Shown in pieces: positions 8,654-17,701 of a stretch of 64,000 nucleotides of DNA. The first letter of the stretch is position 1; each line of letters opens with the position of its first letter. The stretch covers positions 868,001 to 932,000 of the forward strand of contig NZ_CP013188.1 of assembly GCF_001444405.1 (NCBI RefSeq), in the 5' to 3' direction. Both the position numbers and the translations under genes were made by a program. This stretch comes from Pseudoalteromonas phenolica (GTDB lineage Bacteria; Pseudomonadota; Gammaproteobacteria; Enterobacterales; Alteromonadaceae). The notes under the pieces are model-generated. The model had not been told where the DNA came from. It saw only the letters and a program-made list of their open reading frames with translations, and did not search any database.

Positions 8654-10102
8654 ATGTCTGATTATTCATCTGCGCATCCAATAAAATATGCCATGTTGTT
8701 TTTAGGACCACTGGCAATGTTACTTACTTGCTTTGTATCGCCACCCGAAGGCATGAGTGTCGAAGCTTGGCGAACAGCGGGTTTAGCTTTTTGGTTGGCT
8801 TCTTGGTGGGTGAGCGAAGTCGTGCCTATTCCAGCGGCATCTTTGTTACCTTTGGTGGTATCACCACTAGCTGACATCGCACCCATTAAATCGGTTGCAG
8901 CACCTTATGCGCATCCACTTATTTTCTTATTCTTAGGTGGTTTTTTAATTTCAATTGCTATGGAAAGGTGGGGATTGCATAAGCGCATTGCATTAAAAAC
9001 TATGCTTTATGCGGGCTCAAAGCCAAGTGTGCAAATTCTAGCTATGATGTTAGTGACGGCTTTCTTATCTATGTGGATGTCGAACACGGCCACTGCGGTG
9101 ATGATGTTACCGATTGCATTATCGGTTATTCATCTTGTTAAAGAGCGTGACAGCAGCAATGAGGCGTTTGGTAAAGCGCTACTGCTTTCGATAGCTTATG
9201 GTGCGAGTATTGGTGGTATTGCTACCCTGATAGGCACGCCTCCAAATGCATTGATGGCAGCTTATTTGGCTGACAGTTATCAAATCGAAATTGGTTTTGC
9301 GACTTGGATGGCGGTTGGCTTACCTTTATCTGTCACCATGCTATTTATTACTTGGTTTTGGTTGACGAAAGTCAGTTATAAAGTCGATGATTCTGACGCA
9401 GAGGTTGATACTAAAACACTGTTTAAAAAGCAATTAACAAAATTAGGTGACATGTCTCGTGCAGAAAAAGGTGTGTTGGCTGTATTCATTTTCGCAGCAT
9501 TAAGCTGGATTTTTAGACCGTTACTAGGTGACTGGACTGGGCTTAAAATTTCAGATACTTCAATTGCGATCGCAGCGGCATTAATGTTGTTTGTTATTAC
9601 TGCTGATAAGAAAACAGGTGAGCGCATTCTGGATTGGGACAGTGCGGCAAAAGTGCCTTGGGGTATTTTACTGTTGTTTGGTGGTGGTTTAACCCTTGCG
9701 TCACAAATTAAGTCGTCAGGTTTGGCAACTTATATTGCTAACTTATTGGTGTCGGCTGACACCATTCCATTAGTGGTAAGCGTTTTGCTGGTGGCTGGAT
9801 TAATTACTTTCTTAACAGAGATCACCTCAAATACTGCAACGGCTGCAGGTTTTTTGCCATTACTTGGTCCTGTAGCAGAGTCGATAACAGGCACGCCATT
9901 AGTGTGGGTGATACCTGCTGCCATTGCAGCAAGTTGTGCCTTTATGATGCCAGTTGCAACGCCACCGAATGCCATTGTATTTGGCTCTGGCGAAATAAAG
10001 ATGCGTGATATGATTCGAGCAGGCTTTGTGCTGAATATTGTCGCGATTGTACTCATAACTGTACTAACACTGACTGTCGCAAGAAGCGTTCTTTCTTTCT
10101 AA
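8654..10102 (+). CDS. DASS (SLC13-type) anion:sodium symporter, copy 2
   Basis: The product has 482 residues, the same length as copy 1 and clearly its paralogue throughout (WWVSEVVPIPAASL, HPLIFLFLGGFLISIAMERW). Both SNT motifs are intact here: MSNTATAVMMLP near residue 143 and TSNTATAAGFLPLLGP near 395. It follows the porin by 10 bases, so it is almost certainly part of the DctBD/sigma-54 controlled transcript. Two DASS copies flanking one two-component system suggests different affinity or substrate, or that copy 1 takes part in sensing. C4-dicarboxylate as substrate is inferred from dctBD. Confidence 0.9.
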   Translation: MSDYSSAHPIKYAMLFLGPLAMLLTCFVSPPEGMSVEAWRTAGLAFWLASWWVSEVVPIPAASLLPLVVSPLADIAPIKSVAAPYAHPLIFLFLGGFLISIAMERWGLHKRIALKTMLYAGSKPSVQILAMMLVTAFLSMWMSNTATAVMMLPIALSVIHLVKERDSSNEAFGKALLLSIAYGASIGGIATLIGTPPNALMAAYLADSYQIEIGFATWMAVGLPLSVTMLFITWFWLTKVSYKVDDSDAEVDTKTLFKKQLTKLGDMSRAEKGVLAVFIFAALSWIFRPLLGDWTGLKISDTSIAIAAALMLFVITADKKTGERILDWDSAAKVPWGILLLFGGGLTLASQIKSSGLATYIANLLVSADTIPLVVSVLLVAGLITFLTEITSNTATAAGFLPLLGPVAESITGTPLVWVIPAAIAASCAFMMPVATPPNAIVFGSGEIKMRDMIRAGFVLNIVAIVLITVLTLTVARSVLSF

Positions 10103-10118
10103 TTTGAAACAACTAACA

Positions 10119-10161
10119 GGCTCATTTATAGTGTATTTATTCAAATACCGATAAATGAGCC
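10119..10161 (+). repeat. Long hairpin overlapping an aldehyde dehydrogenase start codon
   Basis: The 11-base arms GGCTCATTTAT (10119-10129) and ATAAATGAGCC (10151-10161) pair perfectly. An inner stem GTATTT/AAATAC (10133-10138 with 10143-10148) closes a 4-base loop. The ATG of the next gene at 10155 lies inside the 3' arm. There is no following T run. It may be a terminator-like or translation-controlling element. Confidence 0.7.
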
Positions 10162-11570
10162 ATGTTGTGCAATACGAGATAGATCCCCAACTGACAAAGC
10201 AACTTGAATCTCTTAAAGTTGCTTTTATGCATCATCCCAATTCATCCGTAGAAACACGCATTTCTTTATTAAAGAAAATAAGAACTCAGCTTGTTACAGC
10301 CGAGCAAGACTTTATAGCCGCCTCTAATAAAGATTTTGGAAATCGTTGCACTTTTGACACTCAGATGGCGGATTTCATGCCAGTAATCGGTGGGATCGAT
10401 CATATTATTAAGCATCTAAATTCTTGGCTTAAACCGAGTAGGCGTAAAGTGGGACTCCAGTTTGCATTTTCGTCCGCCCATATAAATTATGTGCCCAAAG
10501 GAGTCGTGGGGGTTATATCACCCTGGAATTATCCGATTCAGCTAGCGTTGATGCCTATAATTACTGCATTAGCAGCAGGGAATCGTGTAATGCTAAAGCT
10601 CAGCGAATATACGCCTGCGACAAACCAACTCATAAAAGAAATTTTAGAACCTTTTTCAGATTATTGTTGTGTAATTGAAGGCGGGCCAGTTGTAGCGAAA
10701 AGTTTCAGTGCGTTACCCTTTGACCATTTGTTTTTTACAGGTAGTACTGAAATAGGTAAGCATGTGATGCGTGCTGCCGCGAATAACTTAGTACCCGTTA
10801 CTTTAGAGCTGGGAGGTAAATCTCCTGTTGTTGTTATGGACGATGCAGATATTAAGCATGCAGCAAGAAGTATTGTATTTGGCAAAACGGCAAACGCTGG
10901 GCAGATATGTGTTGCGCCTGATTATTTGGTCGTTCATGAAAAGTGCAAGACTGAGTTGATCGAAGAAATAAAAAAACAATACAAAAAACACTTTAAAACT
11001 GGTTCAAACCTAGACAATTTGACCTCAATTGTTAATCAGCAGCAATATGAACGACTTATTGAATTAATTGGGGATGCGCTGCATGATGGGGCATACGTTT
11101 GGAGCGAACCAAATAGCGAAAATTTTGAAACTCGAAAACTCGGACTCCACCTTATTGACAATGCTTCAAACAGAGCGAGAGTTCATCAAGAAGAAATATT
11201 TGGTCCATTATTACCTATTAAATCCGTGTCTAGTTTTGATGAAGTAATCAAGGTAATTAAACATAACCCTAATCCTCTTGCTACTTATTTATTCACTAAG
11301 AATAAAGTTCTTGTAAATCGTGCAGAGCGAGAGATTCAATGTGGCGGATTAGTGATTAACGATGTGCTTTTACATGTTGCAGTAGAAGACTTACCTTTCG
11401 GTGGTATTGGGTCATCGGGTATGGGCCAATACCATGGCAAAGAAGGGATTTTAACTTTCAGTCATGCAAAAAGTGTTTTTAAAAGTGGCAGATTAGGAAA
11501 TCCAAGAATGCAATTACTTTTATCACGTTCAAAATTACTAACTTGGTTTGTGAAAACCTTACAAAAATAA
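10155..11570 (+). CDS. NAD(P)-dependent aldehyde dehydrogenase, coniferyl-aldehyde dehydrogenase type
   Basis: The product has 471 residues. The catalytic core is intact: cofactor segment SPWNYPIQLALMPII, the FTGSTEIGKHV loop, general-base Glu in VTLELGGKSP, catalytic Cys in NAGQICVAPDY, and EIFGPLLPI. The short form and text resemble CalB/YwdH-type class 3 enzymes that oxidise aromatic or medium-chain aldehydes to acids. It is not AstD. No ribosome site is obvious: the ATG at 10155 sits in the 3' arm of a strong hairpin and a GTG at 10167 is a possible alternative start. The gene is flanked by the dicarboxylate island and a convergent Sel1 gene, so its pathway cannot be inferred from context. 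Confidence 0.85.
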   Translation: MSHVVQYEIDPQLTKQLESLKVAFMHHPNSSVETRISLLKKIRTQLVTAEQDFIAASNKDFGNRCTFDTQMADFMPVIGGIDHIIKHLNSWLKPSRRKVGLQFAFSSAHINYVPKGVVGVISPWNYPIQLALMPIITALAAGNRVMLKLSEYTPATNQLIKEILEPFSDYCCVIEGGPVVAKSFSALPFDHLFFTGSTEIGKHVMRAAANNLVPVTLELGGKSPVVVMDDADIKHAARSIVFGKTANAGQICVAPDYLVVHEKCKTELIEEIKKQYKKHFKTGSNLDNLTSIVNQQQYERLIELIGDALHDGAYVWSEPNSENFETRKLGLHLIDNASNRARVHQEEIFGPLLPIKSVSSFDEVIKVIKHNPNPLATYLFTKNKVLVNRAEREIQCGGLVINDVLLHVAVEDLPFGGIGSSGMGQYHGKEGILTFSHAKSVFKSGRLGNPRMQLLLSRSKLLTWFVKTLQK

Positions 11571-11580
11571 GTAGGGTATA

Positions 11581-11604
11581 AGAAAAGCGCCTTAGCGCTT
11601 TTCT
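11581..11604. terminator. Bidirectional terminator between aldehyde dehydrogenase and Sel1 gene
   Basis: Perfect 10-base arms AGAAAAGCGC and GCGCTTTTCT enclose the loop CTTA. A/T runs within the arms give T-rich tails on both strands. It serves two convergent genes. Confidence 0.8.
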
Positions 11605-11605
11605 A

Positions 11606-12331
11606 TTAGTTTATTTTAGAGCCTGGGAAATAGGTTTTCTCTTGAATGCGCCAATACAGTTTGTTTGCTTTTTCAATCGCTTTTTCAACTTGAGAAGGAG
11701 ACAGTTGTTGTTCATCAAGCTCTCGACTTTTCATCGCTTGGCGATTACCGTTATATTCAGCTAAGGTGTTCCATATAAATGACTTTTCGATGTTTTTCTC
11801 AACACCCAGCCCTTCATAATACATTAGGGCGAGGTTGAACATTGCCAAGGTGTAGTTGCTCGCTGCGGCCTTTTCGTACCAGTCCATTGCAACAGCATAA
11901 TCTTTTAACACGCCATCACCATTGGTATACATCACCCCTAGATTGAATTGTGCAGCAGCAAGATTTTTGTTGGCAGCCTGAGTGAATAGCTCAATAGCGC
12001 GTTGTTTATCTTGTTTCACACCACGACCTTCTTCGTGCATTACCGCTAATGAAAACATCGCATCGGCACTACCCAGTTTTACTGCTTTTTGAAATAACTC
12101 TGCTGCTTTACGTGGGTTTTTAATAACGCCATAACCGCCTTCATGTAATTTAGCTAACTCATAAATGCCAGGAGCATAATTCATGTCAGATAAATACTGA
12201 AACTCCTGTAAAGCCCTTTCAAAATCACCTGCGTTTGCAGCTTCAATCCCTTCCTCTAATCCTGCCGTTGCAGTAAAGCACACGCTAAATAGGCCGGCGA
12301 GTGCAAACTTCTTTAAGTTATTACGCCACAT
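11606..12331 (-). CDS. Sel1-repeat (TPR-like) exported protein
   Basis: The product has 241 residues. It opens with a signal-peptide-like stretch (KFALAGLFSVCFTATAG). About four to five Sel1 repeats follow between residues 50 and 200, each with the A..LY..G.GV..D..KA..W...AA pattern (for example YELAKLHEGGYGVIKNPRKA and FNLGVMYTNGDGVLKDYAVA). Sel1 proteins act as protein-protein scaffolds, often in the periplasm. No partner can be named from context; the gene stands alone between a convergent aldehyde dehydrogenase and a same-strand flavin reductase. Confidence 0.8.
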   Translation of the reverse strand: MWRNNLKKFALAGLFSVCFTATAGLEEGIEAANAGDFERALQEFQYLSDMNYAPGIYELAKLHEGGYGVIKNPRKAAELFQKAVKLGSADAMFSLAVMHEEGRGVKQDKQRAIELFTQAANKNLAAAQFNLGVMYTNGDGVLKDYAVAMDWYEKAAASNYTLAMFNLALMYYEGLGVEKNIEKSFIWNTLAEYNGNRQAMKSRELDEQQLSPSQVEKAIEKANKLYWRIQEKTYFPGSKIN

Positions 12332-12391
12332 GGTTATTCTCTTTGATGGTCGGTTTTTTGAGTTTAAAGCAACCTAAAGAAAAAACAAACC

Positions 12392-13030
12392 CTAAAGTGT
12401 AACTAAAGGCTTAGGCTTTGAATCAGGTTTAGCGTAGCTTAAACGATTGATTTTGCATGTAGTGTGATAACTGTCCAATCCAGTTATTGCGACTGTGTTT
12501 GCTGCTTCTATGTCGATAAAACCATCTGGTTGTATGACCGAATCAGGACAGTGAAGCGCAATTAATTCACCAATGACTAAGTGAGTTTGGTTCACCTCAA
12601 TTACCTGCTCACTGACTAGTTTTAGACCCATTTTAATTTCAGACTCTTTAACGAACGGCGCTTTGAAGTCATTCAAATATTCTGCTGTTAAACCTGTTTC
12701 AGTAAATTCTGATTGTTCTTTTTCGTAACGAGCAGATGTTTGGTGCGCTTGGGTGACTATATCTTCGTTCACATGGTTTAGGGTATAGAAACCCGTTTCT
12801 AATAGATTTTCAAAAGAATGTCTTGGTACTGAGTGTGGGCGAATGATCATACCAAATAAAGCTGGGTTAGCGCCTAAATGAAAAACAGAACTCACAATCG
12901 AAAGGTTCTCTTGACCATGTTTATCAACGGTGCCTAATAAATTTGCGCTTTTGAAACCGGATAAGCTATTTATTAAATGTGCACGATATCTTTGTTCTAA
13001 TTCATTGAGAGATTGAGTATTAAAAAACAT
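12392..13030 (-). CDS. Flavin reductase-like (FMN-binding split-barrel) protein
   Basis: The product has 212 residues. The pattern LINSLSGFKSANLLGTVD, followed by NLSIVSSVFHLGANPALFGMIIRP and SFENLLETGFYTLNHV, is that of the flavin reductase-like domain that binds FMN. The C-terminal part (HTTCKINRLSYAKPD) is as in the DIM6/NTAB-type family. It begins 3 bases after the stop of the SDR gene upstream on the same strand, so DCC protein, SDR and this protein form one tight operon. Substrate unknown. Confidence 0.78.
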   Translation of the reverse strand: MFFNTQSLNELEQRYRAHLINSLSGFKSANLLGTVDKHGQENLSIVSSVFHLGANPALFGMIIRPHSVPRHSFENLLETGFYTLNHVNEDIVTQAHQTSARYEKEQSEFTETGLTAEYLNDFKAPFVKESEIKMGLKLVSEQVIEVNQTHLVIGELIALHCPDSVIQPDGFIDIEAANTVAITGLDSYHTTCKINRLSYAKPDSKPKPLVTL

Positions 13031-13033
13031 AAT

Positions 13034-13780
13034 TCACCATTGTATAGATTGGCCTTGCCAATCGAGATAATTAATTAAGTCGTTGTTGTCTGATTCTGCC
13101 ACTTGCTTGTATAGGCATTCAGCAACAAATTCGGGTTCAAATAGCTTGCCGTCTGGTACATTTTTTTGAAAAGGTTTAGACAGTGGTGTGTCTGTGGTGC
13201 CAGGATGGAAAAGCAAAACAGTACTTTTTGGGCTTTGACGTTTTAGTTCAATCGCAAAACTTTTCATCATCATATTAAGTGCGGACTTTGAGCTTCGATA
13301 GCTGTACCAGCCACCTAACCCGTTATCTTCGATGCTACCAACACGGGCTGATAGCGCGGTGACGACACAGTTATCAGAACGATTGAGCAATTTAACTAGA
13401 CGCTTAAGCCAAAGCATAGGTGTGATTACATTCGAATTGAAAAGAGCTTGTGCGTAAGCTGGGTCAAATTGTCGGATGCTCTTTTCTGGGCTATACAAGT
13501 CTGAATGTAATTGGCCATTAAAAAATGTGATGGTTTTTATTCTCACACTTTCTGATAAGTAAGTATTTTGAAAAGTCGATACAGAATTAGAAATTGATTC
13601 ATCAGAGTAATTCGTGGAGAAGTGATGAATATTTTCAGAATTAAACTTTAATGTTTTCTGGCTAAAACTCACCACTACATCAGTAGGGTTTTGCTCGGTA
13701 AGTTTCTTAATAAACGCTAAAGCGATTTTACTGCTCGCACCAATAACAAGATGCAGTGATTTATCTTTGGCATTGTCCAT
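13034..13780 (-). CDS. Short-chain dehydrogenase/reductase (C-factor-like)
   Basis: The product has 248 residues. The N-terminal nucleotide-binding region reads LHLVIGASSKIALAFIKKL, a GASSxIA variant of the SDR TGxxxGxG motif. The catalytic part is ALSARVGSIEDNGLGGWYSYRSSKSALNM, giving Ser, Tyr and Lys in YxxxK. It resembles CsgA/C-factor-type SDRs. The gene overlaps the upstream DCC gene by 20 bases and is followed after 3 bases by a flavin reductase. A shared redox task is likely but the substrate is unknown. Confidence 0.82.
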   Translation of the reverse strand: MDNAKDKSLHLVIGASSKIALAFIKKLTEQNPTDVVVSFSQKTLKFNSENIHHFSTNYSDESISNSVSTFQNTYLSESVRIKTITFFNGQLHSDLYSPEKSIRQFDPAYAQALFNSNVITPMLWLKRLVKLLNRSDNCVVTALSARVGSIEDNGLGGWYSYRSSKSALNMMMKSFAIELKRQSPKSTVLLFHPGTTDTPLSKPFQKNVPDGKLFEPEFVAECLYKQVAESDNNDLINYLDWQGQSIQW

Positions 13781-14147
13781 TATTACACCCGTCTTTGACT
13801 AAAAAGTGTGAGATTTTCACTCTATGTTTGGCAAATAACAAATAGCCTTTATCAGCGAACCACTTTATTGGTTGCACTCGTAGCAGTCTCAACCATGGAT
13901 ATTTACCAACAGTTTGCCAAGCTTGTACGTTTGCATCCAAACCAAGTAATAACGTGCCATCATCAGAAAAGCCGTGCAATATTTGTAGAGTATCTGATTT
14001 AGTAATGTTTGGATAAAGTCGATTGAAATCGAGTTCATGAATATCATGAACATTAATCAAAGTGAGCTTGTTTTCAAGGTCAAACTGCTTGAGCTTTCTC
14101 ATTTCTTTGGCACACAAAGGGCATTGGCCGTCATAGAGTAGTTGCAT
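13761..14147 (-). CDS. DCC family thiol-disulphide oxidoreductase-like protein (DUF393)
   Basis: The product has 128 residues and begins LLYDGQCPLCAKEM. The DGxCPLC pattern is the signature of the DUF393/DCC family, predicted thioredoxin-fold proteins. The central WLRLLRVQPIKWFADKGYLLFAKHR is also typical. It is the first gene of a three-gene operon (DCC, SDR, flavin reductase) and overlaps the second by 20 bases. Its real substrate is unknown. Confidence 0.85.
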   Translation of the reverse strand: MQLLYDGQCPLCAKEMRKLKQFDLENKLTLINVHDIHELDFNRLYPNITKSDTLQILHGFSDDGTLLLGLDANVQAWQTVGKYPWLRLLRVQPIKWFADKGYLLFAKHRVKISHFLVKDGCNNGQCQR

Positions 14148-14327
14148 TTGCTTTATGCTGCTTGGTAATTAAGTAGTTAAAATTACGCTTAAAATTCATA
14201 ATGCGATCACTCGATCTACCTTTAATTCGCTGTATAGTAGAGAATAACTTTTAATCAGTTTGTGTTTTGAGCAACTTTTGTTTGAAGCAATTTGTTTTTA
14301 CGTAAACGTTAATAAAAAGGAGCGGAT

Positions 14328-16961
14328 ATGGGAGAGCAGTACGAAAACCTGAAAGCGAATGTTAGTCAGTTAGGTGGTTGTCTTGGCCGAATCATTCAGC
14401 AAACGCTGGGTGAAAGTATGTTGGAAAAGATTGAACAAATTCGTCTTCTCGCTAAGTCATCTCGACAAGGTGATTCAGTAGCCCGAGCAAAACTACTTGA
14501 TACCCTACATAGCCTTAAGGATGATGAACTATTACCTGTTGCACGTGCCTTTAATCACTTTTTGAACCTCGCAAATGTAGCTGAACAATTTCATACAATT
14601 TCGGTAACAGGCGCACCGGAAGGTATTTACAAAGCATTGAACGATCAAATCGAGAAATTATCGATAATGCTTGAGAATGGTCAATTAAATCATGATCAAG
14701 TTGAGTCAGTACTCTCTGAGCTAGATATTGAGCTGGTATTAACTGCTCACCCAACTGAAGTGACTAGAAGAACCATAATTAATAAACATGTTCAGTTGAG
14801 TGATTGTTTATCAGCCCTTGAATTACAGTGTCTTGATGTTGACGAACGTAAAATTATTATTAGTCGTATTGAACAGTTAATCAGTCAAGCTTGGCATACC
14901 AATGATATTCGAGCAAAGAGACCATCTCCTTTGGACGAGGCTAAGTGGGGCTATGCAGTTATTGAAAATAGTTTATGGCATGCTGTACCTCAGTTCATTC
15001 GTTACTTTAATCAAATTACTCAAGATAAATTAGGGATACGACTAAAGAAGATTCATAGTCCCATCCGTTTTACCTCTTGGATGGGCGGCGACAGAGACGG
15101 TAATCCATTTGTCACATCTGAGGTAACGCAATCAGTCTTAGAACACGGCAGATGGATGGCGATAGATTTAATCTCACGAGACATTGATATGCTCAGTAGC
15201 GAGCTATCTATGTATCAAGTTGATGAGCATGTGAAAGCATTAATAGGCGAACAACATGAACCTTATCGTTATATACTTAAGCAGTTGAAAGGGGAGCTTG
15301 ATGAAACCATTCAATCACTTGAGAATAAGATAAAAGGCAAAGTTGGTTCACAGCAAGAGGTAATAACAGAACTTGGACAAGTAAAATCGTCTCTAAATCT
15401 GATATATAACTCACTTCATAACTGCAATATGTCGCAAATTGCAGATGGGCTTCTACTAGATACGTTACTTAGATTAGAGTGTTTTGGTATTAATCTCTGC
15501 AGCTTAGACATACGTCAGGATTCTTCAAGGCACGCTGATGCGATCGCAGCAATTGTTGAGCATTTGGAGCTGGGTGATTATAAAAGTTGGAGTGAAGCTC
15601 AGAAGCAGCAATTTTTGATTGAAGAATTAGCGTCTAAGAGACCACTATTACCTAAAAATTACTCTGCGTCTGATGAAGTTGAAGAAGTGTTAAGAACTTG
15701 CCAATTAGTGAGTCAACAAACCTCTGATAGGCTGGGAATTTACATCATCTCAATGGCTCAATTCGCGTCTGATGTTCTTGCTGTTAAATTACTTCTAAAA
15801 GAAACGGGCTGTCGTTTCAATTTGCCTGTCGCGCCATTATTTGAAACCTTAGATGATTTAAATCGCGGTGCAGATGTAATAAGGCAATTGTTGTCTTGCG
15901 ATTGGTACCGCTCCCATATAAATCATAAGCAATATGTGATGATAGGGTATTCAGATTCAGCAAAAGACGCAGGTATGATGGCTGCGGGATGGGCACAGTA
16001 CCAAGCTATGGACAAATTGCTCAAGGTGGCAAAAGAATATGGGGTTGAACTTGTTTTATTCCATGGTCGAGGAGGTACAGTTGGCCGTGGCGGAGCGCCT
16101 GCTGCACAAGCTTTACAGTCTCAACCTCCGGGTAGTTTAAGAAACGGATTACGGGTTACAGAACAAGGGGAAATGATCCGCTTTAAATATGGACTACCAA
16201 AAGTCGCAGTTCAAAGCTTTTCGATTTATACCAGCGCAATTATTGAAGCGAACTTAACCCCGGTACCATTTCCTAAGTCTCGTTGGATTGAAGTGATTGA
16301 GTTGATTGCTGAAAGCTCATGTAAATATTACCGAGAAATCGTAAGAGAAAATCCAGATTTTGTTGCTTACTTCAGACAAGTTACACCTGAGCTAGAACTA
16401 GCAAAATTACCGCTTGGCTCTCGACCATCTAAACGAAATCCTAATGGCGGAGTAGAGAGCTTAAGAGCTATTCCATGGATATTTGCTTGGAGTCAAAACA
16501 GGCTCATGTTGCCAGCTTGGCTTGGTGTATATCAAGGCTTACAAGCCGCAATTGATAAATACGGCGTTGAGATGTTGCATGAAATGCGTGAACAATGGCC
16601 GTTCTTTAGAACTCGATTAGAAATGCTAGAAATGGTGTTTTGTAAAACAGATTGCTGGCTTTCAGAGCATTATGAAAAAGTGTTGATGACAACAGATGCT
16701 AAAGTGCTTGGAGCACAATTAAGAGAAGATCTTAAATCAACTGAAGTCTTAATAAAGGAATTGGCGCCAGACAATATTCTACTTCTTGAACAACCTTGGC
16801 TGAGACAATCACTAGAATTAAGAAATCCTTATATAGATCCACTTAATTTGCTACAAGTAGAGTTATTAAAACGTACCAGAGAGCATGAAAGTGAAAAAAT
16901 TGATCAGGCTCTTATGGTTACTATGACAGGTGTTGCTGCAGGAATGAGAAATTCAGGATAA
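14328..16961 (+). CDS. ppc: Phosphoenolpyruvate carboxylase
   Basis: Full-length enzyme of 877 residues that adds bicarbonate to phosphoenolpyruvate to make oxaloacetate, refilling the TCA cycle. The catalytic landmarks are all present: LTAHPTEVTRR with the catalytic His near 140, SWMGGDRDGNPFV, YSDSAKDAGMMAAGW, the FHGRGGTVGRGGAPA loop, and the conserved end VAAGMRNSG. The start ATG is preceded by AAAAAGGAGCG, a good ribosome site. It is a single gene with its own terminator at 17009. Allosteric control by aspartate and acetyl-CoA is known for the family but was not read from the sequence. Confidence 0.97.
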   Translation: MGEQYENLKANVSQLGGCLGRIIQQTLGESMLEKIEQIRLLAKSSRQGDSVARAKLLDTLHSLKDDELLPVARAFNHFLNLANVAEQFHTISVTGAPEGIYKALNDQIEKLSIMLENGQLNHDQVESVLSELDIELVLTAHPTEVTRRTIINKHVQLSDCLSALELQCLDVDERKIIISRIEQLISQAWHTNDIRAKRPSPLDEAKWGYAVIENSLWHAVPQFIRYFNQITQDKLGIRLKKIHSPIRFTSWMGGDRDGNPFVTSEVTQSVLEHGRWMAIDLISRDIDMLSSELSMYQVDEHVKALIGEQHEPYRYILKQLKGELDETIQSLENKIKGKVGSQQEVITELGQVKSSLNLIYNSLHNCNMSQIADGLLLDTLLRLECFGINLCSLDIRQDSSRHADAIAAIVEHLELGDYKSWSEAQKQQFLIEELASKRPLLPKNYSASDEVEEVLRTCQLVSQQTSDRLGIYIISMAQFASDVLAVKLLLKETGCRFNLPVAPLFETLDDLNRGADVIRQLLSCDWYRSHINHKQYVMIGYSDSAKDAGMMAAGWAQYQAMDKLLKVAKEYGVELVLFHGRGGTVGRGGAPAAQALQSQPPGSLRNGLRVTEQGEMIRFKYGLPKVAVQSFSIYTSAIIEANLTPVPFPKSRWIEVIELIAESSCKYYREIVRENPDFVAYFRQVTPELELAKLPLGSRPSKRNPNGGVESLRAIPWIFAWSQNRLMLPAWLGVYQGLQAAIDKYGVEMLHEMREQWPFFRTRLEMLEMVFCKTDCWLSEHYEKVLMTTDAKVLGAQLREDLKSTEVLIKELAPDNILLLEQPWLRQSLELRNPYIDPLNLLQVELLKRTREHESEKIDQALMVTMTGVAAGMRNSG

Positions 16962-17008
16962 ATAATGCGTTAACTAAAGTGATGAATTTTGATCAGATGT
17001 TAACTTGG

Positions 17009-17055
17009 TAGTAAAAAGTATGAATTCAAACTCATACTTTTTACTAGTTTTTATT
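17009..17055 (+). terminator. ppc terminator
   Basis: Perfect 15-base arms TAGTAAAAAGTATGA (17009-17023) and TCATACTTTTTACTA (17032-17046) enclose an 8-base loop, followed by GTTTTTATT. The remaining stretch to 17286 is A/T-rich; I see no gene in it. It should hold the promoter of the next gene. Confidence 0.8.
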
Positions 17056-17286
17056 CTTAATTTGGTTTTTTTGTATTAATTTTATTGACTGTTTAGATTG
17101 TATACATAGAATCTCATCCGACGTCTATGTCCGCCGTCATTCGAATATGCTCATTTCAATTGTAGAAATCGCTAATTGTGTAAGGTAACTTCACTTTTAA
17201 AAAATCGAATATCGTTAAACAAGTATGGAACTCTTGGGTAGAAGGAAATGACGTTTTTTTAGATTAAACACGTTATTCGAGGTCTT

Positions 17287-17655
17287 ATGCAAACGCTTTC
17301 TACTAGTATCACTTATGATGAATCAACATCACTTGTCATGATGACACTTAGAGGTGTTGTTACCGCTGAAGATGTCATTAAAACGTACCAAAGAGCAAAT
17401 CAGTATGCGCAAGATTATAAATCCTCAAAATTACTCATAGATGTTACTGAGCTCGAACATAACTTTGCTGCAATTGATATCGTATCTTTAATGCCAAAAG
17501 TAGCAAATGCACTACAAAACATAAAGTTAGCTCGTGTCGTCAGTTTCGACGGTTATATGCATGACCTATTCTTACAGAAAGCGAAACGATTCGGTATTAC
17601 GGTAGAGAACTTTGATTGCTTCAAGAGTGCTAAGCTTTGGTTGTCTAACGCTTAA
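17287..17655 (+). CDS. STAS/SpoIIAA-like small protein
   Basis: The product has 122 residues, with no signal peptide or membrane segment. The pattern ITYDESTSLVMMTLRGVVTAEDVIKTYQRA, then SSKLLIDVTELEHNFAAIDIVSLMP and RVVSFDGYMHDLFLQKAKRFGI, fits an alternating strand/helix STAS or SpoIIAA-like fold. I do not recognise a named family. A GAGGTC ribosome site precedes the ATG. It lies 46 bases upstream of cdd, but no functional link is evident. Confidence 0.6.
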   Translation: MQTLSTSITYDESTSLVMMTLRGVVTAEDVIKTYQRANQYAQDYKSSKLLIDVTELEHNFAAIDIVSLMPKVANALQNIKLARVVSFDGYMHDLFLQKAKRFGITVENFDCFKSAKLWLSNA

Positions 17656-17701
17656 TAAAGGGATAAACTATTCGGCCTTTTTCATAACGTGTGGCATTTT
17701 T

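Noticed and set aside
17612..17701. N-terminal extension of cdd by 30 residues from a TTG
   Set aside because: It overlaps the upstream gene and is absent from the enteric enzyme; the ATG at 17702 matches the known N-terminus.
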